Source: Streptomyces fulvoviolaceus (lineage in GTDB: Bacteria > Actinomycetota > Actinomycetes > Streptomycetales > Streptomycetaceae). From it: 64,000 nucleotides of DNA. The translations under genes and the position numbers were made by a program. Position 1 is the stretch's first letter. Every line of letters begins with the position of its first letter. Under the pieces are notes generated by a model that worked only from the letters and a program-made list of their open reading frames with translations, did no database searches and was not told the DNA's origin. The DNA lies in contig NZ_JOEY01000028.1 in assembly GCF_000718165.1 (NCBI RefSeq), positions 1 to 64,000 of the forward strand, read 5' to 3'. Positions 25,822-36,400 of the stretch are shown piece by piece.

Positions 25822-27371
25822 CACTTGTCTCCTTCCGCCGCGGCCTCCGCGTCCGCGGTGGTCTGCGACCGCCCGCCGGACGGGTCGGCCTCCGCCGCCT
25901 GTTCCTGCCTGCGGGCCTGCTCCTCGGCCGCGAGCGTCGCCTCGTCCGCCGCAGGGATGCTGCTGGCCAGCGGGCCGAAGGCGAGACGCAGGTCCACGGC
26001 GCCGGCCTCGCCCTTGACCAGGGCCAGCGGGGCGAAGTGGCGGGCGATGCCGACGGGCCCCTGGAGGAGCGGACGGCGGGCCGGGTCGGTGGGCCACTCG
26101 ACGCTGCCGGTGGCGGTGCGGGCGGGGACGATCCAATGGTCGCCGGTGCGGTAGGTGCCGCCCTTGGCGAAGTAGACCTCGACGCCGTCCTCCAGGGGGA
26201 GCCACTCGCCCTCTTCCACCTTGAGAGCGCCCTTTTGCAGGGCGGACGTGCGGCCCTTGCGCTTCGGCCCCTCGTGGTGGTCCCAGCGGCGCAGGAAGGG
26301 GTGCAGGTGCGGCAGTCGGCCGACGCCCGGCTCGGGCTCGGCGGACAGGCGGACCCTGCGGCCGGGCAGGTCCAGTTCCTCAACTCGCAGCAGGGGCAGG
26401 GCTTCCAGACGCGAGGCGTACGCGGTGTCCGTGAACTCCACGTGGTCGCCGACGTCCAGATCCAGCTTGTCGTCGTATCCGAGGGACGCCAACTGCACCC
26501 AGGTGCCGTCGAGTTCGTCGACCGGGAAGACCACCGAGCCGTTCTCGCGGGACCACTTGAAGGTGGCGTCCTTGGCCACGCCGCCGGCGTGGACCTCGAC
26601 GCGGTAGAGCTGGTTCTCCGGGCCGCGGTAACGGGCGTCGGGCTTGACCAGGCACGGGTCCTCGTCGGCGTGGTCGGGGCGCTCGCTGCGGGCGGCGAGG
26701 CGGGCGGAGGGGGCCGCCTGGCCCTTGGCCCACTTGTCGAAGGCCGCGCGGACGACCTCCTTCGACGGGTCGGTCTCCTCGATCGCCAGCTCGGCGAGGG
26801 ACAGCGGCAGGACCTGCCAGACGACCTTCACGCGGGCGGCCGTGTCGGGCATCGCCGCGCCGAGGGCGACCTCGCGCAGCGCCGGGTCCTCGGCGGCGCC
26901 CACCGACCGCTCCCACACGTTCAGGTAGACGACGAACGGCGACTGCGCGGGCGAGGGCAGCCGGTCGCCGGGCTTCTCCGGGTCACGGAAGCCGTCGGGC
27001 TGGTCCCAGTAGGTCCAGAAGGTGGGCGGGGCCGCGCTGTCCTCCGCCTCGGTGTCCTCATCCGGAACGGGCACGCCCGGCGCGGGGCGGTCGGCGTCCA
27101 GCAGGATGCCGTCCACGTAGTACCGGCCGCCGTGGATGTACAGGGTGTCGATGTCGTGCTTGCCGCCCACGTACTCGACGCGGAACCCGGCCGCGTCGCG
27201 CGGTCCGCCGTGCTGGCCGATCAGGTCGGCGGCGAAGGTGCGGGCCTGGTGGAGCTGGATCGCGGTCTGCTCGTTGGCGTCGGCGTCGAGCTGGACGCGG
27301 CCCTGCTGGGCGACGACCGCGGAGTAGTGCCGCTCCGGGCGGAATGTGGAGCGGGAGAGGTCAGCGTGCAT
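25821..27371 (-). CDS. DUF6519 domain protein, CIS-associated
   Basis: 516 residues beginning MHADLSRSTFRPERHYSAVV, then QQGRVQLDADANEQTAIQLH, the hallmark of DUF6519. The family typically sits at the end of actinobacterial eCIS operons and in related phage-tail-like clusters. The body is rich in beta-prone segments and ends in an acidic/Gln-rich tail. No enzymatic motif is seen. It may be a baseplate-periphery or fibre-like component; the role is not known. The start lies immediately behind a GGGGGACCCCC palindrome that covers its ribosome site, and the stop overlaps the amidase start. Confidence 0.85.
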   Translation of the reverse strand: MHADLSRSTFRPERHYSAVVAQQGRVQLDADANEQTAIQLHQARTFAADLIGQHGGPRDAAGFRVEYVGGKHDIDTLYIHGGRYYVDGILLDADRPAPGVPVPDEDTEAEDSAAPPTFWTYWDQPDGFRDPEKPGDRLPSPAQSPFVVYLNVWERSVGAAEDPALREVALGAAMPDTAARVKVVWQVLPLSLAELAIEETDPSKEVVRAAFDKWAKGQAAPSARLAARSERPDHADEDPCLVKPDARYRGPENQLYRVEVHAGGVAKDATFKWSRENGSVVFPVDELDGTWVQLASLGYDDKLDLDVGDHVEFTDTAYASRLEALPLLRVEELDLPGRRVRLSAEPEPGVGRLPHLHPFLRRWDHHEGPKRKGRTSALQKGALKVEEGEWLPLEDGVEVYFAKGGTYRTGDHWIVPARTATGSVEWPTDPARRPLLQGPVGIARHFAPLALVKGEAGAVDLRLAFGPLASSIPAADEATLAAEEQARRQEQAAEADPSGGRSQTTADAEAAAEGDK

Positions 27372-27373
27372 GA

Positions 27374-27386
27374 AGGGGGTCCCCCT
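27374..27386. promoter_or_regulatory. Palindrome over the DUF6519 ribosome-binding site
   Basis: AGGGGG-T-CCCCCT lies three bases upstream of the DUF6519 ATG. Its GGGGGA on the coding strand is the only Shine-Dalgarno-like sequence. A 5-bp stem with a 3-base loop could mask it. The same GGGGGnCCCCC core occurs in the repeats at 27592 and 52409. Confidence 0.5.
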
Positions 27387-27422
27387 GGTTCAGGATTGCG
27401 GGTTGGTCATACGGCGGCACTG

Positions 27423-27449
27423 CTCACGTCACTCACGTCACTCACGTCA
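27423..27449. repeat. Three perfect 9-base tandem units across the stop of the gpI-like gene
   Basis: CTCACGTCA is repeated three times head to tail. The TGA stop of the minus-strand gene (27442-27444) lies in the third unit, and the rest forms the short spacer before DUF6519. Confidence 0.9.
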
Positions 27450-29619
27450 CGAAGAAGATCCCGGCGTCCGTGCCCGCGGGCGTGTACTCCGCGAGTCGCG
27501 CTCTGAGGCCGTCCTCGCGCTGCGGCCGGTACAGGTCGTGGAAGGCGCCCAGTTCGGCACCGTCGTCCGCGCCGCGCCGGATCTCCTCGGGGATGGGGGT
27601 CCCCCCGCTCGAGCGAAGCCGAGAGTGGGGGAGGTCGGCCAACTGGGCGTACCAGGGCGTCCCGTAGCGCACGGAGGAGAACAACGGGCTCGTGTGAGTG
27701 GGGCATCGGTGCCTACGGGGCGTGCGAGAGCCCGCGGGGACGTACGAGTACCGCAGGCAGCCGATGCCGCGCCGGGCCACGTGGAGCTTCCCGGTGAAGA
27801 CCGAGTTCTCGGCGATCTGCACGGCGTGGGTGTGGATCTCGCCGATGACGGTCGTCCGGTGCACGTGGAGGACGGCGTGGGCGTGGCGGCAGTCCGGGGC
27901 GGAGAGGGCCTCGCGGTCGTGGCCGGTGGCGTCGAGGATGCTGTCGCGGAGGTGGATGTCGAGGGGGTCCTCGCTCACCTCGTCGCCGATGACCTCGATG
28001 GTGCCGAGGACGCTGTGCTCGATCTGGAGGCACGCGGTGGTGCGTTCCAGGACGATGCTGGGCTCCTCCGGGGAGTGCGGGTCGCACTCGGGCTCCAGGG
28101 ACCAGCCGGGGACGAGGGTGGTGTGGCGTACCACGACGGCGCCCATCGGACCGGTGACGTTGATGCCGCGGCCGGCGACGAGGAGGCCGTCGAGGACGAT
28201 GCGCGGCCGCTCGTGCGGGGCGCAGTCTTCTGAGACGCCACGGATGTTGAGGGCGTCCGGGCGGTTGCTGTACCAGTCGAGGAGGCGGATCACCGGCCGG
28301 GTGCCCTCGGCGGCGCGTACTTCGAGGCGGTCGCCGGGGTCGAGGTCGAAGTCCAGCTGCTCCTGGTAGGCGCCGCTGTGCGTGATCTCGATGATGCCCT
28401 CGGGGCCGGTCCGGTCGGCACGGCGGTCGTGCTGCCAGGCCCGGTAGGCGTCCATGATCTGGCGGTACGGCTGTCCCGGGCCGACCCGGTAGAAGGCGGC
28501 GTCGGGTCGCTCCACCCGGTCGGGCCGCTCGTACTCGCCGCCGCCCATGTCGGCGCCGGACGCGTAGTGGTAGTCCACCCACACGCCCTGCCGGGGCGCG
28601 GACCGGGCACCGAACGCGATGCGCCCGAGTTCCGGGTCCACGGCGACCTGGCCGCGCTTGGGCCGGTAGCGCCAGTCGGACAGGTCGGTGACCACGATGT
28701 CGGACGGCGGTACGGGCTTGTCCTCGCCGTCGCGCCGGATGACGAGGCTCTTGCCGGGGCCGTAGTAGTCGGCGAGCCGGTCGTGGAGCAGGCGGCGGGT
28801 GATGAAGGCGGGGACGTTGTCGACGGCGGCGAGGTGGGTCGGGGACGGCTCCGGAACCGGCTTGGTGACCAGGGGGCTGTCGTTGCCCAGGATGGAGAAG
28901 GTGTACAGGTTGCGGGCGCGGTCGACGCAGTAGGCCGGGGAGGACGTCAGCGAGTACGCCTTGAGCCGCCAGACGAAGAGACCCACTCCGGCCGGGGTCC
29001 AACCACCTTGCCTGCGCGTGGAGTTGGCGCTGCGCACGTCGACCGTGCGGGCCGCCGTGTCGAAGGGGCCGCCCGCGAGGGCGAGCCCGGAGCCGTCCCG
29101 GAGGTCGAGGAGACGGCCCCTTCCCGTGTCCCTGTAGAGCTTCACGGGCTGGTTGTGGGCGACCAGGCGGGACAGCTCGACGGCCCGCGCGGGCCAGCCG
29201 GCGACCTGCTCGGAGATCTCCTCCAGGAGGTGCAGGGTGCCCTTGCGGCGGCGGTTGGCGACGGTGGCGGCCACGTCGGCGCGCGGGGCGATCGCCTCGG
29301 CGAGCGCGGCCCGGCCGCCCTCGTGCAGACCGGTGGTGAGGACGCGCTCGTAGCCCGGGAGGGTGCGGTAGCCGACGAGGTCGCCGAGGTACGGCAGCAC
29401 CCAGGGGGCCGCCGTCTCCACGAACAGGTCCTCGTAGCCCTGCTCCACGCCGTCCCGGACCCGGTCGAGCTGCTCGGCGATCACCGCGAGCAGCGCGCGC
29501 AGCGGTTCGCCCTCCTCGGCGTCGCGCAGGAGATGCCAGCGGGGCAGCAGCGCGGCGAGGCCGTCCGGCTCCCGAGATGTCACCGGGGCTGCCGTGTCGA
29601 ACTGGACGTCCGGGGACAT
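27442..29619 (-). CDS. CIS baseplate-periphery protein: phage gpI-like N-domain plus beta-helix region
   Basis: 725 residues from ATG 29619 (a GTG one codon earlier is also possible; either overlaps the preceding stop). Residues 1-200 resemble phage tail protein I-type baseplate proteins (LLPRWHLLRDAEEGEPLRAL, then EDLFVETAAPWVLPYLGDLV). The middle and end carry repeated short strands in an order suggestive of a right-handed beta-helix (PRIVLDGLLVAGRGINVTGP and following). Near the C-terminus an in-frame Streptomyces repeat inserts about 14 residues (HSRLRSSGGTPI) between YAQLADLP and EEIRRGADDGAELG. Likely links wedges to fibre-like parts; inferred from position after the two large baseplate genes. 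Confidence 0.82.
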   Translation of the reverse strand: MSPDVQFDTAAPVTSREPDGLAALLPRWHLLRDAEEGEPLRALLAVIAEQLDRVRDGVEQGYEDLFVETAAPWVLPYLGDLVGYRTLPGYERVLTTGLHEGGRAALAEAIAPRADVAATVANRRRKGTLHLLEEISEQVAGWPARAVELSRLVAHNQPVKLYRDTGRGRLLDLRDGSGLALAGGPFDTAARTVDVRSANSTRRQGGWTPAGVGLFVWRLKAYSLTSSPAYCVDRARNLYTFSILGNDSPLVTKPVPEPSPTHLAAVDNVPAFITRRLLHDRLADYYGPGKSLVIRRDGEDKPVPPSDIVVTDLSDWRYRPKRGQVAVDPELGRIAFGARSAPRQGVWVDYHYASGADMGGGEYERPDRVERPDAAFYRVGPGQPYRQIMDAYRAWQHDRRADRTGPEGIIEITHSGAYQEQLDFDLDPGDRLEVRAAEGTRPVIRLLDWYSNRPDALNIRGVSEDCAPHERPRIVLDGLLVAGRGINVTGPMGAVVVRHTTLVPGWSLEPECDPHSPEEPSIVLERTTACLQIEHSVLGTIEVIGDEVSEDPLDIHLRDSILDATGHDREALSAPDCRHAHAVLHVHRTTVIGEIHTHAVQIAENSVFTGKLHVARRGIGCLRYSYVPAGSRTPRRHRCPTHTSPLFSSVRYGTPWYAQLADLPHSRLRSSGGTPIPEEIRRGADDGAELGAFHDLYRPQREDGLRARLAEYTPAGTDAGIFFVT
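27592..27633. repeat. 42-base palindromic repeat inside the gpI-like gene (copy 1)
   Basis: Runs from GATGGGGGTCCCCCCGCTCG to GAGTGGGGGAG. It is identical over 42 bases, in inverted orientation, to 52409-52450 in the sheath-tube spacer. Being 42 bases long it keeps the reading frame. Confidence 0.93.
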
Positions 29620-32600
29620 CACTTGACCTCCGTGAGTATCAGGGTGTCCGCGGCGCGCGGCGACAGCAGCGCGAGTTGGGCGGGGCGGATGCCGCGGAAG
29701 ACGAACACCGTCCGGCCCTTGGGCAGGCGCCGGGTGTCGGTGATGTCGGGGTTGAGGCGCAGGAGTTCGGCGAGCGGGATGCCGTAGCGCGCGCAGATCT
29801 CCGTCAGGGTCTCGCCGTTCGCGGCGGTGACCGTGTGGACCTTCTCGTCGTACGTCGCCGGATGCGCGGGGACGGACGCCTTCGGCGCACCCTGGTCGGT
29901 GAGCAGCTCGGTGAGCTCCTGCGGGGTGGCCGAGGCGGGGACGCCGGTGAAGACGTCCACGTCCACGTAGTCGACGCCGGGCACGGTGTGGGCGGCGGCC
30001 AGGAGCTCGGAGAGGCGGGCCGGGCGGCCCAACTCCCGTCCCTCGTAGCCGAGTCGGCGCAGCAGTGTCTGGCGCAGGCGCGGTTCGACCGTCTCCCAGG
30101 CGTGGTCGGTGGCGACCTTCACCTTGGCGGCGACGAGCAGCAGGACCAGCTCTCGGAGGTCGACACGGACCGGGAGGCCCGGGTCGCCGTACTCGGTGAG
30201 CGCGCCGCGCAGGGGCTGCAGGGTCTCCTCCGCGATCGGCACGTCGTCCGTGCCCGCGACCGTCACGTGCAGCACGCGCCGCCGCCCGTCGAAGAGTTCG
30301 CGTGCGGCGGCCCGGCCTATGCCGGCGCGGGAGCGGGCGAAGTCCTCGTAGTCGGCCGGGGAGACCAGCCGGTCCAGGGCGGAGACGGCGAGGGGGATCG
30401 TACGGCGGGTCAGGCCGGGCCCGTCCGCGTCCGCGCCGCCCGTGGCCGGGCGGGGGTTGGTGACCGCGGTGACGCCGAGGGGGCGGGTGAGGGGCTGGGT
30501 GATGCGGTCGGCGGAGACGTTGGCGGCCCGGCCGGTGCCGAAGCGGTAGCGGGCGTGGACGTTGTCGTGGCCGGTGGGCAGACGGGCGCCGTGGACGCCG
30601 TCGCCGAAGGTCACCGTCGTACGGCCGTCGGAGGTGCTGCCGGTGATGTAGACGCGCTCGCGCGGGCCGCGTCCGGCGAGGCTGTCGACCTCGTGCCAGA
30701 GCACGCCGTCCACGCGGACCTCCAACACCGGTGTGGCACCGAGGGGGTTGGAGTCGGCCAGCCAGGTGAGCGGCGACTGCCAGAGGGCGAACATCTGGTT
30801 GACGCGGTCCGAGTTGCCGCTGCCGATGGCCTCGTCCCGGCTTTCGCCGTGGGTGGCTTCCACGACGTTGCCGAGAATGCGGACGGTCTCGCGGCGGTAG
30901 CGGTGGGACAGGTCGCCGGTCAGCGTGAGGCGGGTGTGGACGTGGTCGCCGGGGAGTTGGGGGTCTACGGCCGGGTCGGCGGCGGCGATGGCCACGACCT
31001 CGGTGGCGCTGATGCTCCCCGGGATGTCGCTCCGCTCACCGGTGACGACGAGCGTGCGTCCGGCACCCAACCCGTCGTACAGCTCGGCGAGTTCGATCTC
31101 GTTGCCGTGCACGTCCTCGCCGAGCGGCTCGTCGGCGAGGCGCAGCGCCTCGCCCGCCGCGTGCACGGTGGTGTCGCGGATGTGGGAGAGGAGGACGTCG
31201 AACTCGTCCAACCAGGGGTCGGCGAGGGTGAGTTCGGTTCCGCGGCCGGTGATGCCGTAGTTGGTGTACGCCGCCACACGCGCCTCGACCACCTGGGTGG
31301 TGACGAAGGCCAGCTTGGCGTCGCCCGGGATCTTGGTGCCCTTGCCGGGGCGCTGGATGGCAACCCAGCTGCCGACCGTGACGCCGGCGTGCACGGTGTC
31401 CAGTTGGAGCACGCTGTGGTTGACGGGTTCCGGCTTGGAGGCGATCACGATCTCGACGTTGGGCTCGGTGCTGCCCACGGTGTAGCGCAGGCTCACCTCG
31501 TACTCGCCGTGGGTGAACTGCTCGTTCGCGCCCGGCCGCAGAGCGATCTCCTGCGCGGTGCCGTTGTGGATGCCGACGTGGATCAGGCCGTCGTCGTCCG
31601 GCCGGGACACGAACAGGGTGCGCTCGGGCAGCCCGCCGCGGAGGCGGACGGTGACGCCGGGCTCCTGGGAGTCGGCGGGGCGCCGGGTGAGCCAGCTCAG
31701 GTCGCGGTCCTGGCCGGAGCGGATCGACAGATCGACCTGCCCCGGTCCGAGGGCGAAGGAGACCGGCTGGGTGACGGGCAGGTTCACGGCCCGCTGGTCG
31801 GAGCTGCTGCCCTCGATGTACTGGAAATCCGCCCGGCCCGGGACCTTGCCGGCGGTGTCGTAGGCGACGCGGATGCCGGTGAGCACGGCCCCGGTGAGCG
31901 GCCAGTCCGCACTGCGGATGACCCGGCCCTGGTCGTCCTGGACCGGCTTGAGCGGGGCCGTGGCACCGAAGGGGGCCGCGGTCACTCGCAGAGCGAGCAG
32001 TTCGCGCAGGAGTTGGGGGGTGGTGGGGGCGGCGGCCGTGCGCCAGGCCGGGTAGAGGCTGCCGATGGTGGGGTTGAGGGCGGAGAGAAGGCGGGCGGGG
32101 TCGGTGGCGGGGCGCTGTGTGCCGGTGCCCGCTGCCGGAGATGCGGTGCGCAGCGCGGGGAGGACAGCGGCGAGAGCTTGAAGAGCGGCGGCACGCGAAT
32201 CGCCCTGAAGGGGCGCGGGACTGTATCGATTTGCGGCTCCGCCGCGGGGCGCGACCAGCCGAGACGGCGCCGCAGCCGACTGACCACCCGCCGTCTCCGC
32301 TTGCGCCGGTGCCAACTCCAGTGCCCGCTCGGCAAGTTCCGCGAGCACGGCCTCCAACTGCTCGAACCAAGCAGCAACGTCCTCATACGGCTCGGCCAGC
32401 ACCTGCGCCTCGCCAAGCCGGGCAACGGGTTCCGCAAGGCGTGCCGCCAGCCGCTCCGGCGTCTTGATGCCGTCCAGATCCGTCCGCAGCGGCTCGAGCA
32501 CCTGGTCGTCGATGTCGTCGATCAGCCGGCTCACCGGGCGCGGGTTGGGCACCTCAGGGGTAGGCGGTTCGTCTCCAGGCTCACCCGGGGCGGCAGGTTC

Positions 32601-33404
32601 GGCGGTCCAGCGCAGTACCTCGTCGACGAGCTCCTTCAGCGTCGCCGGCGCCGACTTCGGCAGGGTGATCGCGGTGATCTCGTCGTCCCGGTCGACACGA
32701 ACCCCGGCGACGGGCAGCAACTTGCGTTCCCCACCCGCCTGTTCCCCGAAGACGAACAGCAACTGGTCACCGGTCGCGAGGGAGTTCGCCGTGCCCTCGA
32801 CGAACAGCTCGGAGCGGCGCTCCAGATCCTCGGGGGTGACGAGGGACGGCCTGCGCCTACGAACCTTCAGCTCGTTCCAGTCCCACCGGGCCGTGAGGTC
32901 CCGGCTGGTCTCGAACGTCAGGGACTGCTCGTCGGCAGAGGCGGGCACGCTGTGGCTGCGGGCGCCACGCGGGATCTGCACGGGCAGGGCCTCGGCGCGC
33001 GGGTCGCGCTCCAGGGTGTACGCGAGATGCGTGGCGGCGGCGACTCCGGGGCGCGGCCGGTGGCCGACGAGGCGGCCCAGCAGGACCAGCGAACGGTGCT
33101 CGTTCGCCGTACGGACGTAGGCCTCGTCGGCGATCCGCTCGGAGTGGAAGGTGAGCAGGTCGCCGAGGACGGCGGTGGCGTCGAGCAGGCCGATCGCCGG
33201 GTCGTCGGGAGTGCGGACGGTGAGGCCGTCCAGGGCCGGGTACGCGGGCGAGGCGAGCCGGTCGAGGAGGGCCGCCAGGAAGGAGCCGTACTCGCCGACG
33301 CGGTAGTCGAGGGCGGTGCGGCCGGGTGGGTTGTGCACCGGGGTGGGGGCGAGGCGCTCGTCGTGGCCGCCGCAGCCGCAGGTGCACTCGTCGGTCGCGG
33401 TCAT
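29619..33404 (-). CDS. Large CIS baseplate (wedge) protein with C-terminal LysM
   Basis: 1261 residues from ATG 33404, overlapping the previous stop as ATGA. The N-terminus has a Cys cluster (DECTCGCGGHDE). The following LDYRVGEYGSFLAALLDRLA and the later block FGDGVHGARLPTGHDNVHAR with ANVSADRITQPL match the putative baseplate assembly proteins of gp6/gpJ type that form wedges in eCIS. The last ~65 residues are LysM-like (ANGETLTEICARYGIPLAEL, LLRLNPD). An in-frame palindromic repeat near residue 390 adds RLVAPRGGAANRYSPAPLQG. With the next upstream gene it gives the pair of large wedge proteins (Afp11/Afp12-like); which is which cannot be fixed by eye. Confidence 0.88.
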   Translation of the reverse strand: MTATDECTCGCGGHDERLAPTPVHNPPGRTALDYRVGEYGSFLAALLDRLASPAYPALDGLTVRTPDDPAIGLLDATAVLGDLLTFHSERIADEAYVRTANEHRSLVLLGRLVGHRPRPGVAAATHLAYTLERDPRAEALPVQIPRGARSHSVPASADEQSLTFETSRDLTARWDWNELKVRRRRPSLVTPEDLERRSELFVEGTANSLATGDQLLFVFGEQAGGERKLLPVAGVRVDRDDEITAITLPKSAPATLKELVDEVLRWTAEPAAPGEPGDEPPTPEVPNPRPVSRLIDDIDDQVLEPLRTDLDGIKTPERLAARLAEPVARLGEAQVLAEPYEDVAAWFEQLEAVLAELAERALELAPAQAETAGGQSAAAPSRLVAPRGGAANRYSPAPLQGDSRAAALQALAAVLPALRTASPAAGTGTQRPATDPARLLSALNPTIGSLYPAWRTAAAPTTPQLLRELLALRVTAAPFGATAPLKPVQDDQGRVIRSADWPLTGAVLTGIRVAYDTAGKVPGRADFQYIEGSSSDQRAVNLPVTQPVSFALGPGQVDLSIRSGQDRDLSWLTRRPADSQEPGVTVRLRGGLPERTLFVSRPDDDGLIHVGIHNGTAQEIALRPGANEQFTHGEYEVSLRYTVGSTEPNVEIVIASKPEPVNHSVLQLDTVHAGVTVGSWVAIQRPGKGTKIPGDAKLAFVTTQVVEARVAAYTNYGITGRGTELTLADPWLDEFDVLLSHIRDTTVHAAGEALRLADEPLGEDVHGNEIELAELYDGLGAGRTLVVTGERSDIPGSISATEVVAIAAADPAVDPQLPGDHVHTRLTLTGDLSHRYRRETVRILGNVVEATHGESRDEAIGSGNSDRVNQMFALWQSPLTWLADSNPLGATPVLEVRVDGVLWHEVDSLAGRGPRERVYITGSTSDGRTTVTFGDGVHGARLPTGHDNVHARYRFGTGRAANVSADRITQPLTRPLGVTAVTNPRPATGGADADGPGLTRRTIPLAVSALDRLVSPADYEDFARSRAGIGRAAARELFDGRRRVLHVTVAGTDDVPIAEETLQPLRGALTEYGDPGLPVRVDLRELVLLLVAAKVKVATDHAWETVEPRLRQTLLRRLGYEGRELGRPARLSELLAAAHTVPGVDYVDVDVFTGVPASATPQELTELLTDQGAPKASVPAHPATYDEKVHTVTAANGETLTEICARYGIPLAELLRLNPDITDTRRLPKGRTVFVFRGIRPAQLALLSPRAADTLILTEVK
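32199..32260. repeat. Streptomyces palindromic repeat inserted in frame in a baseplate gene
   Basis: The core GGGGCGCGGGACTGTATCGA followed by TTGCGGCTCCGCCGC closely matches the element at about 52451-52500 (reverse strand there), which reads GGGGCGCGGGGCTGTATCGA then GATGCGGCTCCGCCGC. Here it is translated within the 1261-residue wedge protein. Confidence 0.8.
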
Positions 33405-36400
33405 CGGGCACCTCCCAGGGATATCGCCAGCAGGCCGTTCTCCGGCCGGTCGGGGTCGTTGTCGCAGGTGGCGATCTCCAGCGGGCCGAGCCGCAGCACA
33501 CCGTCCTCCTTCTCTCCTCGGTCCTCCTCGAACAGCCGCCGCAGCCGCGTCACTTGGACGCTCTCCACGCCGGGAACGGCCGCGGCGACGGCGACCAGGC
33601 GGCTGAGCCGGACGGGTTCGCCGAAGGTCAGCGCGTCGGGGTGGAAGAAGCCGCGTGGGCCGCTGCCGAGCACGCGGTACAGCTCGGCCAGGATCTGTCC
33701 GTGCTGGTGGCCGGGTGCGGCGCACACGCCGATCGCGATGTCGAGCGGTACCGGGCGGGCGGCGCCGACCACGAGGTCGTGGCCGATGCGCCGGTACGCC
33801 TCCAGGGCCTGCTCGACCTGGGCGAGCAGCTCGGCCGACGGTTCGCCGCTGCCGTACGCGTCGATCGCGACGTGGGCCTCCTGGACGCTGCCGGTCCAGC
33901 GGATCTCGGCGGCGGCGCGCTGCACTCCGGGCAGTGCGGTGGCGAGGGCTGCGTAGTCCTCGGCGGTGATCGCGCGCAGACGGGTGCGGCGCAGGTCGAG
34001 CGGGGCCAACTGCCTGACCTGCTCGATGGGTTCGGGCTCCACTCCCCCGACTGCGGGCAGCGGATTGCGGACCACGGCGGCCGGGGGGTTCTCGGCCTGG
34101 ACGACGAGGTGGTTGATGGCCTCCGCGCCGACGTTGCCCGCGATGCCGCCGCCGAGCCGGTACGTCAGGGCGAGCCGGGCACCCGGCGTCGGCTTGGCGC
34201 CATGCCGGCCGTCGCCGAAGCGCAGGGCGAGACGGCCGTCGTCCTCCAGTTCGCCGACGAAGTGCCGGTCGCGGGGGGCACTGTCGAGCAGGTCGCGGCG
34301 CGGTTCCCAGGTGCTGTCCTGGATCCGTACGGCGGGCAACGCCCCGCGCGGGTCCTGGGCGAGCGCAGCGGTCGCGGAGCCACGGAGCACCGGCTCGTCG
34401 GGATGCAGTCCGGCGGCGTAGCCCGGGCCCCAACTGTGCGCGATCTCCCAGGCGATGTGCCCGTCGAGGACGGCGCCCGCACGAGCCCGCGCGGTGAGGA
34501 TCTCGACGCGGCGCAGCTTGGTGTCGAGCAACTTGTCACTGCGGTGCAGGAGTTCGCGCAGGGCGCGCACGGGGTGGCGGTGGAGTTCGAGGCGTTCCAG
34601 GACCTTCAGGCCGTAGACGACGGTGAGTTCGGCGATCTCCTCCTCGCCGAGCCCGTCGCGGTCGCGGGCGCTGCGCCACAGTTCGACGAGCCGCTGCCGG
34701 ATGCGTCCGGGGATCGCGGCGATCCGCTCGGCCTGTCCCGCGGCGACGGTGCGCGACTCGGGGTACGACACGGCCTGGACGACCGGCGCACGGCCGAGAA
34801 CGGGCCGGAAGCGGGGCGCGATCCCCGGGTAGACGGACTGCGCGAGCAGGGTCCGCAGGACTGTGGCCTGCGCGTATGCCGTGCCGGGCACCACACGCTC
34901 GTGCCGCTGCCCGGCCCGCTCCAGGCCGAGTCCGGCGCGTACGGTGGCGGCCTCGCCGACATGTTGGAACAGCTCGCGGATGTCGTCCGGTACGAGTGCC
35001 TCGCCCGACTCGGCCTTGTCCGTGAGGGAGTTGATGAGGCGGGCCGGTGCGTTGCCCTCCGTGCGGTCGTCGCAGCCGAAGACGGGCGGGGCGCAGGGGG
35101 TGACGACGGCGGGCTCGGGCGGGACGGTGAACGTCTCCGGGAGCCCGTGGAGCGTACGGCCGTGATCGACGAGGACGACGTTGCCGCGGGCGAGGGACAC
35201 GTCCTCGACGGGCAGGCAGTCGCGGCCGCCCCGGGTGGTCAGGCAGAGCGGGAAGCGGAGCGCGTCCTCGGCGGCCCAGGTGACCTCCAGGACCGGCTGG
35301 TCCTCGATCCGGTCGACGGCCGGGACGACGGAGGTCAGGCGCACGGCCTGCCGGTGGGCCGGGTCGGCGTCGCCGGGGGTGCCGGTGCGCGGGCCCTTGA
35401 CCTCCTCCAGGATCAGCAAGTCGCCAGGCTTGAGATCGAGTTGGCGTTCTTGGCAGGTCTCCCGGTCGCGCCACTCGTCGCGCAGGGTGGCGGAGGTGGC
35501 GCCCTTGGGGAGGGTGCACACCTCGCCGCCCCAGGTCCACAGGCGGATCGCGTTGTGCGCGACGCGCAGCTCCAACGGGTCGGCGGCCACGACCGGTTCG
35601 AAGACCTCCACCGAGCCGCGCTCGTCCAGGTCGCCGAGGTCGGTCTCGTCGATCACCGTGCCGGGCTCGGGCCGGTCGTGCGGGTCGAGGGTGCGGACGT
35701 CGACGGAGGCGAAGCGGAAGGTGCCCGGGGCGATCGTGTGGTCGCCCGCGGTCCCGACGGCGACGTAGGCACGGGCGGTGCAGCCGTCGTGCATCGCGTA
35801 GTCGATGAGCCGGACGTGTCGCCGTACGGACACCCTTCGGCGCGCGGTGTCGAGATAGGCCTCGGTGGCGACCGCGTCCTGCTGGTAGCTGATCTGGTCG
35901 CCGGTGTACGCGAGCAGCTCGACGAGGGTCACGCCCAGGTCGGCGGGGTTGCGCTCCACCCAGTCGGGCGTGGTGAGCGCGAGGCGGTCCAGGAGCAGCT
36001 TGCGGATGGTGTCGTAGTCGCGGGCGGTGTAGTCGATGACGGGCGCGTCCGGGAAGTCCGGTTGCTCGCTCGAGTCGTCCTTGCAGTCGAAGGGCGTCGG
36101 GCAGTCGGGCCGGAAGGAGAAGGAGGCCGTGTGGTAGCGCTGGTCGAAGCCGCGGAAGGGGGCGGTGCCGGGGCGTCCATAGGGGTCGGCTTCGACGAGC
36201 GCGAGCCGGTAGCGGGAGGTGTCGCCGGCCCCGTCGAGGGTGACGTAGAGCCGGTCGTCGAGCTCGGGGTCCTCCTCGCGCTCGATGCTGACGTCCACCG
36301 CGGTGATGCCGGTGATGCGGCGGCCGCCGTCGATGCGGACGTTCTCGGGCCCGAGGCCGTGCGGGGCCTTGCCGAGGAAGGTGACGGTGAGCAGCAGCCC